From the NCBI GenBank assembly GCA_017413255.1, contig JAFPUC010000014.1:62001-126000 (forward strand): 64,000 bases of DNA, read 5' to 3'. The translations under genes and the position numbers were made by a program. This DNA comes from Aeriscardovia sp. (GTDB lineage: Bacteria; Actinomycetota; Actinomycetes; Actinomycetales; Bifidobacteriaceae). Each line of letters begins with the position of its first letter. Positions within the stretch are counted from its first letter, which is position 1. A model generated the notes under the pieces. The model saw nothing but the letters and a program-made list of their open reading frames with translations. It did not search any database and had not been told where the DNA came from. Positions 28,992 through 37,058 of this stretch are shown here, in pieces.

Positions 28992-29762
28992 TTAAGCACT
29001 TTCAACGCCTCCAAAGCGCCTAGAGCGTCTGCAGTAGGCATTTATAGCGCGCCACAGCACTTTCCTGCCGCAATCTGGCCAAAGTTCCGGCTCAAAATCC
29101 AGTTCTGCGTACGCGCTCTGCCACAGCATGAAGTTGCTCAGCCTCTTTTCGCCGGAACTTCTCATGATCAAGTCTAAATCAGGGATATCGGAATTATACA
29201 AATGGCTTGCAAAACTTTTTTCGCTAACTTTTTTCTCCCCCCTGGAGAGGATTTCGTTTACCCCATCCACTATTTCGGCGCGCCCCCCGTAATTTACGGC
29301 AAAGACCACGTCTATGACTTTATTGTTTTTTGTGATCTCTTCGGCTCTTTCCAGCTCATTTATTACCGAAGTCCAAAGCTTGGGCCTTCGCCCGGCCCAT
29401 CTTACCCTCACTCCCCATTCATCCATCTGGTGCACTCTGCGGTGGATTATGTCTCTTGAAAAGCCCATAAGGAAGCGCACTTCCGCAGGAGACCTATTCC
29501 AGTTTTCCGTGGAGAAAGTGTAGAGAGTGAGGTAGCGCACCCCCGCCTCTATGGCGCCGGCAATAGTGTCGAAGACGACAGGTTCGGCGGCTTTGTGGCC
29601 TTCAGTGCGCGTAAGGCCCCTTTGCTGTGCCCATCTTCCGTTTCCATCCATAATCACTCCGACGTGCCTGGGAACTTTTCCCTCAAAGCGGGGGATAATT
29701 TCCGGATGGGAAAAAGGGGGATCCGGGCGGGAGAGGGAAGTATAGTCTTCTTGGGCTTTCAT
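28992..29762 (-). CDS. uppS: Isoprenyl transferase (undecaprenyl diphosphate synthase)
   Basis: Condenses IPP onto an allylic diphosphate to make the C55-type lipid carrier for wall synthesis, using the precursors from the mevalonate operon. 256 residues. The catalytic aspartate lies in HVGVIMDGNGRWAQQRG, followed by TEGHKAA, YLTLYTFSTENWNR, and a C-terminal MRSSGEKRLSNFMLWQSAYAEL region with the conserved IPP-binding residues. A Pro-rich cytoplasmic N terminus of about 30 residues is typical of actinobacterial members. It overlaps recO by 4 bases (ATGA). Confidence 0.95.
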   Translation of the reverse strand: MKAQEDYTSLSRPDPPFSHPEIIPRFEGKVPRHVGVIMDGNGRWAQQRGLTRTEGHKAAEPVVFDTIAGAIEAGVRYLTLYTFSTENWNRSPAEVRFLMGFSRDIIHRRVHQMDEWGVRVRWAGRRPKLWTSVINELERAEEITKNNKVIDVVFAVNYGGRAEIVDGVNEILSRGEKKVSEKSFASHLYNSDIPDLDLIMRSSGEKRLSNFMLWQSAYAELDFEPELWPDCGRKVLWRAINAYCRRSRRFGGVESA

Positions 29763-30475
29763 ATTTTCTCCCTGATTACCTTTAGCGAATTAAGTTTGCG
29801 ATCCAAATAATAACTTATCCAGTCTTTTATAAGCTTTTCCACTTTTCCATCCGGCCCTTTGCACTTTTCCCATTCTCCCAAGAGCAGGGCGCAGAAAAGC
29901 TCTTTTTGAGGCTTTGAAAACCTGATAGAATCGCCAGCTTCACACTTTTGGCATACCCATCCGCCCTTTTGCATGCTGAAAGAAAAAAAGTCGCCCTCCC
30001 TTCCGCACTCGGCGCAAGCCAAGATTTCAGGCCTCCAGCCGGCATTGGACACAATCCTCAGTTCGTAGGAAAGCAGAATTTTCCATGCTTCCCTCTTCCT
30101 TTTGCTAAGGGCCGAGAGCGCTCCCCATAAAAGCAGGTAGTCGCTTTCTTCCCCCTGGAAAGGCTCAAAAAGCTTGTCGGTTATTTCGGCCATGAGGCAG
30201 GCGGCCAGGTATGAATCGTAGTTAGAGGAAAGGTAGAGGCCGAAAGGGGAAAGCAGCGAGGCCTGTGAAAGCCTTTCAAGCTCGCTTTTCCCTTTCCAGT
30301 ACACAAAAGAATCTCTCATAAACGGAGCCAGGGACGCCCTCATGGACTTATTTTTCTTAATGCCGTTAGAAGCCAGTCTGGCTTTACCGTGGCTTCGGGT
30401 GAGGACGGAAAAGATGGCGCCCGCCTCTCCCAGAGGCCATTGCCTTAAAACTATCCCTTCATCTTCAATCAGCAT
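29759..30475 (-). CDS. recO: DNA repair protein RecO
   Basis: Loads RecA onto SSB-coated single-stranded DNA with RecR. 238 residues. The N-terminal OB-fold starts EDEGIVLRQWPLGEAGAIFSVLT and continues with GKARLASNGIKK. The central helical part and a zinc site (CAECGREGDFFSF ... CQKCEAG) follow. Overlaps uppS by 4 bases, and its start shares a base with the stop of the upstream hydrolase (TAATG). The recO-uppS-glyQS order is widespread in actinobacteria. Confidence 0.95.
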   Translation of the reverse strand: MLIEDEGIVLRQWPLGEAGAIFSVLTRSHGKARLASNGIKKNKSMRASLAPFMRDSFVYWKGKSELERLSQASLLSPFGLYLSSNYDSYLAACLMAEITDKLFEPFQGEESDYLLLWGALSALSKRKREAWKILLSYELRIVSNAGWRPEILACAECGREGDFFSFSMQKGGWVCQKCEAGDSIRFSKPQKELFCALLLGEWEKCKGPDGKVEKLIKDWISYYLDRKLNSLKVIREKI

Positions 30476-32232
30476 TAGTAGAGGAACAGTCCCCAGAAGG
30501 CCAAAACCAAAAGTACGAGGAGCATGGTAATGGCCAAGATGATTATGTAGCCCATACCCATCTTGCTTGAGGCTATAAAGTGGCCCCGGCTTTCGAGAAA
30601 TTCAATCTGCCTTTGCGTTTTCGGCTTATTTTTCCCTCTAAACCACCCCTTCAGGCTCATGGCCTCGAAAAGGGAAGTGATGACCATGGACCATGTCCAT
30701 ATCACGACCACGCACGCCGCCTGTATCACGTACCAGCTCCAGTAGACCATCCCCCCTATTTTGGGGGCAGCTCCCCAGGCGAGAAACACTACCCTTACCA
30801 CAATTTGAGTCACTGCTGCAATAAACAGCCAAAGGGCTATAAAGCTGGCCATGGCTGAAAAGAAGATGTCCTTTGCAAAGTTTTCTGCAAAAGCTACAGG
30901 CCTTTTGTCGTGCTTGCACAGCGCTGCAATCTTGTAGCCCAAAACTACAAGAGAGTAAATGGCGGTGACGATTATAAAGAGGATGAGGAGGATGTGGAGC
31001 ACAATGGCATACCACATTCCCACAGGATCCGAATGTACAACGGGCAGCCCTATGGACTGGTAGATCTCATGGCCTGCCACTTTCGGTGCCACCTGCTTAT
31101 AGCCCAAAACCATTCCCGCGCTCCACGCCAAGGTCTCCTGCAGGTAATGATCGGCCAGGGTGGTGTCGCCTGCGGCGCCGTTTCCTATGCGCAGAATATG
31201 GTCTGCAAAAGGATAGTCGCGCAGGACGAAGTTTTCATTTCCGGCCTCCTGGGCCATCTGCATTATTTTGGCCATGCCGTCGACCTGGGAAGTCATAACG
31301 TCCTTGGCTCCGTAGGCAAGAAACGTAGGTATGGCAAAGCTTCTTGAATTGAAGGGGTTGCAGTTCCCGTCTTTAAGCCCCAGCCCCGGAAAGTCTATGC
31401 TAAATACCTTCCTCACCATTGACTGGTAGCCCGGATTGGCTCCGATTATGGAAAAGTCCTGGGCCCCCACAAAAGCCATGGCCCTTCTGGGCTCAAAAAG
31501 CATGGGAGAAGCTAGGATTTGAAAGGCTATTTTGTGATCCATATCCAAAATATAGGGCTCTATCCATCCCGATTCGCTGTCGCAGTGGACTCCTATGGCG
31601 TTGGGGTCCACCCCGGGAAACTTTCGCATCATGTTTATGGCCTCGTCGTATACCCGGGCCATGGAAGGGTAGTCTCGCGTAATGGGGGTGGTGTGCCAGA
31701 CGGGCTTGTCGATGGTGGCTGCCACAAATCCGGCTGAAGCAAAGTAGTAAGCCTGGTCCTGGAAGGCCTTAGTTGCGCTTCCGGTCCCGGCTCCCGACAA
31801 AAATATTATTCCCGGCATTTCGCCTTTGTCTCCTATCGGGTAATGGAGGAGCATCCTTACTGTCTGCTTGTAGCCCGTTCCCTCTTGCACTCCTGTGAAC
31901 TGTTCAAGTTTCAGGCCTACTTTGTATTTGCCTGTAGTCAAAGACAGGGCGCAAAGCCCCACTTGCCCTGCCTTTTGGGCCGAAGTGCACCGGACCGATT
32001 TTGAATCGGGAACCATGTCCACAGCAGTGTTGCTGGTCACGGGCTGTATGGTTCGATTTAAAGGCTTATCGCTCCAACTCACTTTTGCCGCCTGGGAGGC
32101 GAAAGCCAAAAGTACCATCAAGACTATAAAGACGCAAAGGGTGCTGGTAAATCTGAGGCTTGCAGGCCAATAATATTTGTGTTTTTTTCTGCGCGGTTTT
32201 TCTGTAAAGAGCATAAGAGGGCTATTTCTCAT
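30475..32232 (-). CDS. Membrane protein with alpha/beta-hydrolase domain and C-terminal helices
   Basis: 585 residues from the preferred ATG at 32232, which overlaps the upstream DivIVA-repeat gene by 11 bases; a frame to 32319 adds 29 residues without a ribosome site. A basic cytoplasmic start (PRRKKHKYY), membrane helix at about 28-47, an extracellular alpha/beta-hydrolase domain with FLSGAGTG, the nucleophile elbow GVHCDSESGW (serine near 219), AYGAKDVMT (aspartate) and FADHIL (histidine), then four or five membrane helices. A hydrolase placed between membrane segments suggests it acts on a lipid- or wall-linked ester outside the cell; the substrate is unknown. In bifidobacteria this slot near recO carries isoprenoid genes of the MEP route, which may have been lost here (inference from memory). 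Confidence 0.75.
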   Translation of the reverse strand: MRNSPLMLFTEKPRRKKHKYYWPASLRFTSTLCVFIVLMVLLAFASQAAKVSWSDKPLNRTIQPVTSNTAVDMVPDSKSVRCTSAQKAGQVGLCALSLTTGKYKVGLKLEQFTGVQEGTGYKQTVRMLLHYPIGDKGEMPGIIFLSGAGTGSATKAFQDQAYYFASAGFVAATIDKPVWHTTPITRDYPSMARVYDEAINMMRKFPGVDPNAIGVHCDSESGWIEPYILDMDHKIAFQILASPMLFEPRRAMAFVGAQDFSIIGANPGYQSMVRKVFSIDFPGLGLKDGNCNPFNSRSFAIPTFLAYGAKDVMTSQVDGMAKIMQMAQEAGNENFVLRDYPFADHILRIGNGAAGDTTLADHYLQETLAWSAGMVLGYKQVAPKVAGHEIYQSIGLPVVHSDPVGMWYAIVLHILLILFIIVTAIYSLVVLGYKIAALCKHDKRPVAFAENFAKDIFFSAMASFIALWLFIAAVTQIVVRVVFLAWGAAPKIGGMVYWSWYVIQAACVVVIWTWSMVITSLFEAMSLKGWFRGKNKPKTQRQIEFLESRGHFIASSKMGMGYIIILAITMLLVLLVLAFWGLFLY

Positions 32233-33220
32233 CTCCCTTGGAGGAAGAATTTCGCCTGAAGCCAAGGAAGCTTTTACTCTGCGCGTGCCTGCGCCTTTGG
32301 GCAGATTTTTTTGGTTCATAAAGCGGGGCGGGCGTAGCCTCTAGGGCGGGCGGCAAAATAGGGGAAGCCTGGGCAGGTGTATCTTCTGAAGGGGGAGGGG
32401 AAATCCTTGAGGGAAGGGTCTGCTCGCTTTCCTTTTCTGACTTTGAAACTAGCGAGCTTAAATCTGCGTGTTCGGCAGGCGCCTGAAGGTAAACTTTTTC
32501 TTTTTCTTCTCTTCCCCCCGCTTCCACTTCTTCCACAAAACCCCTGCGAGCGGGGCGGACGGTGGAAGGATCTGGCATCCTGTAGCCCAAGCGTTTAAAA
32601 GATTCGATTCTGTTTAAGACCTGTACAACCCGGTTGAGATAGGCATCCACCGAAGGCTCGCCGTATCCCCTTTTTCCCTTTCTCTGTGTAAAAACGGTAT
32701 CCGATACGTCTATGGCGTCAACATCCATGGGCTCCCTCAAACTGGTATCGGGAGAAATGGAAAGATGCTTGCAAATCGTGTACCAAGAGTCGTCCATCAC
32801 CTGGTCCACCTGCTGCCTATCGTAAGAGATGGTTTTTCTTTTTCCCTTATCAAATCTCTTGCACAGCGGAGCCAGCGCCCTGGGTTTTAAAGACAAGGCC
32901 AGGCCCAAAGTTTCTTCCATCCACCCCCTTTCGCCCCTGTATTCGACTTCCCAGCGGGTGTGCTTGTCAGAAACGGCTTGCTGCAGTCGCATCAGAGCTC
33001 CGTCCACATCGCTTATCCTGTAGCCTCCTTTTTGCAGGTCAAAAGAGGAGATTTGCACAGATTCCTGACTCATGGCGGGCTTGGCTTGTTCATAAAGCCG
33101 ATGGGCTTTGGAAAGAAATTCATCTACCTGAGACGTGTTGTATCCCCATTTGCGTCCGCGCACCTTTCGTAAATTGGCCTCGGCGGCCGCACGCGATGGG
33201 CGATTCTTCTTTCTTCCCAT
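32222..33220 (-). CDS. Protein with repeated DivIVA-like domains
   Basis: 332 residues. Four copies of a short DivIVA N-terminal-like motif can be read: GYNTSQVDEFLSKA (about 26-39), GYRISDVDGALMRL, TISYDRQQVDQVMDDSW, and GYGEPSVDAYLNRVV. Each has the glycine/aromatic turn and the VD-[x]-[hydrophobic] helix start. This matches the actinobacterial 'repeated DivIVA domain' family. The C-terminal third is a Pro/Ser/Glu-rich linker ending in a basic patch (KKSAQRRRHAQSK). No membrane segment. It heads the leftward transcript and is divergent from tRNA-Arg. It may bind curved membrane through several modules; its partner is unknown, although the cell also has a classical DivIVA at 21491. Confidence 0.85.
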   Translation of the reverse strand: MGRKKNRPSRAAAEANLRKVRGRKWGYNTSQVDEFLSKAHRLYEQAKPAMSQESVQISSFDLQKGGYRISDVDGALMRLQQAVSDKHTRWEVEYRGERGWMEETLGLALSLKPRALAPLCKRFDKGKRKTISYDRQQVDQVMDDSWYTICKHLSISPDTSLREPMDVDAIDVSDTVFTQRKGKRGYGEPSVDAYLNRVVQVLNRIESFKRLGYRMPDPSTVRPARRGFVEEVEAGGREEKEKVYLQAPAEHADLSSLVSKSEKESEQTLPSRISPPPSEDTPAQASPILPPALEATPAPLYEPKKSAQRRRHAQSKSFLGFRRNSSSKGDEK

Positions 33221-33295
33221 CAGACTCCTTAGCGAATGATTTCTACATAAAGGATTTTAGTTTATAAAAATACATGTTATTATGATTACAGATTT

Positions 33296-33368
33296 GCCCT
33301 GGTAGCTCAGTGGATAGAGCACCGCTCTCCTAAAGCGGGTGTCGTGCGTTCGATTCGCATCCAGGGCA
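33296..33368 (+). tRNA. tRNA-Arg (anticodon CCU)
   Basis: 73 bases folding as a standard cloverleaf. The acceptor GCCCTGG pairs with CCAGGGC, with discriminator A. The D arm is TAGCTCAGTGGATAGAGC. The anticodon stem CCGCT/AGCGG encloses CTCCTAA, giving anticodon CCT (33329-33331) for AGG codons. The T arm carries GTTCGATTC. No CCA is encoded. An AT-rich stretch just upstream (TATTATGAT) could be its -10 region. It stands alone, four bases from the convergent B3/B4-domain gene end. Confidence 0.96.
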
Positions 33369-33372
33369 CTTT

Positions 33373-34065
33373 CTATATCCTTTTTGCCATTTGGGTGGCG
33401 TCCAGAACAAAGAACCTTGTTTTAGCTTCAAAATAAGCCTGAAGCCTCCGATCTAAATCTTTTACGGCCTCTGCGGTCCGCATCCTGGAATCTGCGTCCA
33501 CAGATTCGGAAAGAAACAGGATCTTTCGGCCATCCTCTTTGGCTTTCAGGCGGGGGGAAATTTTCCAATTAATGCACCGGCTCGCAGCCCCCAACTTGTC
33601 CATATAACACACTTCCCCTTCACGGGTGAAGCTTTCTTTTTCCCGGCCAAGAAAGGGATCGCGGCCCCGGCTTAAACACAACCCCAAAAATCCTCTGACC
33701 TTAGAAAGATCCATAGCCGAAATGGGGACAGAAAAATACAGGCTGACCGCCTTAACCACTTCGTCTACGGGGCCCGTGGCTGCAACTTCTCCCGTGCGGG
33801 CGCAAGACAAAAGGGAATCTAAAGAGCAGCTGGCTCCCTTGTCTGCCGTAAATTTTTTAAATGCCCCCCTCCAAGGCTCCAGGGGATCTGGGAGGGGGAG
33901 GCCCTCTTCCTTTTTTTCTCTCCCCTTCACGCTTTCTATGGCAGTTTTAAGGTCGCCCCCGGGATTTCTTTTGCCTGGGCGAAAAGATCCCACATCCGCT
34001 TGCAGGCAGAAGAGGGTAAAGCGGGGAAGAAGGGAAAAGACAGCCTCCTCCACATAAATTCTCAC
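33373..34065 (-). CDS. Stand-alone B3/B4 tRNA-binding domain protein
   Basis: 230 residues. The pattern resembles the B3/B4 (editing) domain of the phenylalanyl-tRNA synthetase beta chain, found also as a separate protein: a WRGAFKKF segment, LPDPLEPW, VDEVVKAVSLYFSVPISAMDLSKV, GLCLSRGRDPFLG, and GEVCYMDKLGAASRCINWK near the end. Separate proteins of this family are thought to hydrolyse wrongly charged tRNA or D-amino-acid esters, but most are untested. Its start overlaps the pgm end by 4 bases (ATGA), so it is co-translated with a sugar enzyme, and its end almost touches tRNA-Arg. It could be non-catalytic. Confidence 0.75.
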   Translation of the reverse strand: MRIYVEEAVFSLLPRFTLFCLQADVGSFRPGKRNPGGDLKTAIESVKGREKKEEGLPLPDPLEPWRGAFKKFTADKGASCSLDSLLSCARTGEVAATGPVDEVVKAVSLYFSVPISAMDLSKVRGFLGLCLSRGRDPFLGREKESFTREGEVCYMDKLGAASRCINWKISPRLKAKEDGRKILFLSESVDADSRMRTAEAVKDLDRRLQAYFEAKTRFFVLDATQMAKRI

Positions 34066-35708
34066 TTGCAGATCTTTGGGGTAACTTTTTCAACCAGTTT
34101 CTTCGCTTCTTCTATCGCGACTTCAAGCTGCTCCGGCGAAGAGAAAGATTCGGCGTATATTTTGTAAATGGCTTCAGTGCCGGAAGGCCTTATCACAAAC
34201 CATGTGTTTCGGCTTTCCACCTTTATCCCCCCGAACTTTATTCCTTCCCTTGTCTTATCTGTTATGGAGGAGACGGGTTCGGATCCTATGAAGGGGCATG
34301 CCACTTCTTCGGGGCTTAGGGCTTTTATCGCCTCCCTCACTTCGAGATCGGCCTCGACATCTACCCTCCTGTACCAAGAAGGCCCAAAGTCCTTCTCTTC
34401 TGCCTTGTGCACCGCTCTAGGGGCGCTCCCGCAGGAGGACATTTCAATCGCCAAAAGATCGGCCACAATGCCGTCTTTGTCGGTAGTCCAAAGCGAACCG
34501 TCCCGGCACAGCAAAGTCATTCCTGCGCTCTCTTCTCCGGCTAAAGACACCCTTCCCTCTATGAGGGGATCTACAAACCATTTAAATCCGGTAGGAACTT
34601 CCCATGCTCCTGCGCAGTACCTTTCGGCGGCCTTGCGTATAAGGTCGGAAGAGACCACAGTCTTCCCTATTTTTTTATCCTTCCCCCATTTGCGGTGAGA
34701 AGAGAGGTAAAAAACGGCGGAAGCTAAAAAGTAGTTGGGGTTTATTACCCCCTCTTCAGTTATGAGGCCGAATCTGTCGGCATCCGGATCGGTGGCGCAT
34801 ACAAGATCCAGATTCTGCCATGCCTCGTCCTCGTCTAGCTTGGCCTTCACTCCGGCCATTGCGTCTTTCGAGGAGGGATCGATTCTTATCTTTTCGTCGT
34901 GATCTAGGGTCATAAAGGACCAAGTGGGGTCTAAAGTGTCTCTAAGCTTGCAGATCTTTACCCCGTACCTGTCGCTTATGGCCTCCCAGTAGTCTATAGA
35001 TGCCCCGGAAAGCGGATCTACTCCGATTCGGGCGTTTCCGTTGCGGATCGCATCAAAGTCTATGACTTTGGCCAGATCCTCCACATACATTCCCCGGTAG
35101 TCCAGTTTTTTTACCCATGTGCTTGAAATGGCCTTTTGGAAGGGAATCCTTTCAACTTTCTTCCAGTCCTTTAGGATTTCGTTCGCCCTCTTTGCAATAC
35201 GGGAAGTCAGTCCATCGGGGGCGGGACCGCCGGAGGTCGAATCGTACTTAAAGCCTCCAAATTCTGGAGGATTGTGAGAAGGGGTCACTACAATCCCATC
35301 GGCCATTCTTTCACGGCCCGAGTTGTACTTGATTATCGCCCTGGAGATTACGGGGGTGGGAGTGTAAGGCCTTGAATCTATAATGATTTCCACTTCAGCT
35401 GCCGCCAACACCTCTATTGCGCTTCTCCATGCGCATTCGCTCAAGGCGTGGGTATCTTTTCCTATAAAGAGGGGCCCTGCCACTCCTTCTTCCTTTCGGA
35501 TCTCGGCTATGGCTTTTGAAATGGAAACTATATGGGCCTCGTTGAAAGAGGATGACAAAGAGCTTCCCCTGTGCCCGCTGGTGCCGAAAGACACCTTCTG
35601 GGAGGCCAACTGCGGATCTGGGACAAGCTCATAGTATTTTCTTACTAACAGATCGGGATTTATCAGATCTTTTTCTTCTGCCGGCTTTCCGGCTCGCGTG
35701 TATTCCAT
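34062..35708 (-). CDS. pgm: Phosphoglucomutase (alpha-D-glucose-1,6)
   Basis: Interconverts glucose-1-phosphate and glucose-6-phosphate, linking glycolysis to glycogen and wall sugar nucleotides. 548 residues. Motifs: FGTSGHRGSS, the phosphoserine loop VVTPSHNPPEFGG, the metal-binding DPDADRFG, the sugar-binding GEESAGMT, and the phosphate-binding RPSGTEAIYKIYAESF. This is the bacterial alpha-phosphoglucomutase type rather than the PGM/PMM type, judging by the length and the GTSGHRGS motif. It overlaps the B3/B4 gene behind it and follows the diacylglycerol-kinase-like gene by 31 bases. Confidence 0.96.
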   Translation of the reverse strand: MEYTRAGKPAEEKDLINPDLLVRKYYELVPDPQLASQKVSFGTSGHRGSSLSSSFNEAHIVSISKAIAEIRKEEGVAGPLFIGKDTHALSECAWRSAIEVLAAAEVEIIIDSRPYTPTPVISRAIIKYNSGRERMADGIVVTPSHNPPEFGGFKYDSTSGGPAPDGLTSRIAKRANEILKDWKKVERIPFQKAISSTWVKKLDYRGMYVEDLAKVIDFDAIRNGNARIGVDPLSGASIDYWEAISDRYGVKICKLRDTLDPTWSFMTLDHDEKIRIDPSSKDAMAGVKAKLDEDEAWQNLDLVCATDPDADRFGLITEEGVINPNYFLASAVFYLSSHRKWGKDKKIGKTVVSSDLIRKAAERYCAGAWEVPTGFKWFVDPLIEGRVSLAGEESAGMTLLCRDGSLWTTDKDGIVADLLAIEMSSCGSAPRAVHKAEEKDFGPSWYRRVDVEADLEVREAIKALSPEEVACPFIGSEPVSSITDKTREGIKFGGIKVESRNTWFVIRPSGTEAIYKIYAESFSSPEQLEVAIEEAKKLVEKVTPKICK

Positions 35709-35739
35709 AAGACAAGAATAAAGTATTGGGAAAGGATCT

Positions 35740-36927
35740 TTAAGCCTGCTTCAGGTTCTTTCTAAGATCTGCCAATGGAATGAAGCCTGTGGCGTCCAGG
35801 TCCCGGGATCCCTCCGGGACTCTTAAGATTAGAGACTGCCTTTCTATTTGCACCAAAATGCTGGAGCTTTTGCCCACCGCGTCCCCATCCAGTTCTATGG
35901 GGGCCTTTCCCTTAAGACGAAGTCTTGCTTCCACTCCCCTTGTCTCTTCCATCGTAAAGGCGTCCTTTAGAAGGGGGGTTCCCCCCTTGGACTTGGACTC
36001 GTAAAATAGGCTGCTTATTAGTTCTGCCCACCCCAGTAGTCCCTTTTGGGTGTCTAAAAGCTTAAAATCCAAAATTCCATCCGTGTATGACGCCCCGGGC
36101 ATGAGGTTTAAAAGCGGAATTTTCCCGCAGTTGCCCACAAGAAAGCTTCTGAATCGCACGTTTGAAAAACGCACGATCCTTCCCTCTTCGCTTTTTACGG
36201 AAATATCTCCCATGTAGTGAGGGGTCAAAATGCTTTTAAGCCCCCCCAACACGTACGCACCCCATCCCAGGTACTTTTTAAGCGAGAGGTTGGTCAGGCC
36301 TATCATTTCCGCATCGGTTCCAATTCCGGAAATCAAAAGGAAGCGGTGCTTGAAATAGGGATCTTGCGAATCTAAAAATCTCATGCTTCCCATGTCTATT
36401 TTCTTAGAACCGTGCGAGACAACCACCTTCAGAGATTCCTTTACATCCATGGGAAGTCCGACATTTTTTGCAAAGAGGTTGGCGGTGCCTATGGGAAGCA
36501 CCCCCATGGGCACTCCGCTTCCGCACAGGGCGCTTCCCACGGTCCTTACCGTTCCATCCCCCCCACAGGCCACTACAACTTTAGCGCCCCTCCCCAGAGC
36601 CTCTTTGGCGCAGGCGTATCCGTCTTTCTCAATCAAAGTGTCTATGAACATGGGAGGCTGCATGTTCCGCTGAGCAAAGAATTGCTTTACCGTTTCTTCT
36701 ACTTTTGCAGCTCTTGGCTTTGAAGGGTTAATGATGAAAGCGTAGTCGGCGCTTTGGTCATCTTCCCGAATTTCTATCCTCCTGTCCCTTATTTCCCTTT
36801 CGTCCCTTTTCTTCTTGACAAGATTTATCAGACCCTTAATTGCACCTAAAACGGCGGCAAATGCGAAAACAAAAAATGCAAATCTAAAAACGGTAGATAT
36901 AAGCGAGCGATGTTTTTCATTCTTCAT
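35740..36927 (-). CDS. Diacylglycerol/lipid kinase family protein with membrane anchor
   Basis: 395 residues. A membrane helix lies at about 10-31 (VFRFAFFVFAFAAVLGAI), then a basic linker and the YegS/DgkB-type catalytic domain: FIINPSKPRA, VVACGGDGTVRTVGSAL, PMGVLPIGTANLFAKNVG, and a C-terminal beta-sandwich with APIELDGDAVG. These are the nucleotide-binding and catalytic motifs of soluble bacterial lipid kinases, so a lipid such as diacylglycerol is the likely substrate. The added N-terminal helix keeps it at the membrane. It is divergent from serS with a 131-base gap, and leads a pgm-B3/B4 transcript. Confidence 0.88.
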   Translation of the reverse strand: MKNEKHRSLISTVFRFAFFVFAFAAVLGAIKGLINLVKKKRDEREIRDRRIEIREDDQSADYAFIINPSKPRAAKVEETVKQFFAQRNMQPPMFIDTLIEKDGYACAKEALGRGAKVVVACGGDGTVRTVGSALCGSGVPMGVLPIGTANLFAKNVGLPMDVKESLKVVVSHGSKKIDMGSMRFLDSQDPYFKHRFLLISGIGTDAEMIGLTNLSLKKYLGWGAYVLGGLKSILTPHYMGDISVKSEEGRIVRFSNVRFRSFLVGNCGKIPLLNLMPGASYTDGILDFKLLDTQKGLLGWAELISSLFYESKSKGGTPLLKDAFTMEETRGVEARLRLKGKAPIELDGDAVGKSSSILVQIERQSLILRVPEGSRDLDATGFIPLADLRKNLKQA

Positions 36928-37058
36928 GTATTAATTTCCCCTCTTTTCTTTCTAATTTATTACAAATCCCTGCGTTAAACATTGCCGGATCGCGAAAAGC
37001 GGAGGGCGCTGTCCTGTATCATAGCTTTATAGAACAACGGTGAATTGGAGCTTGGAAA

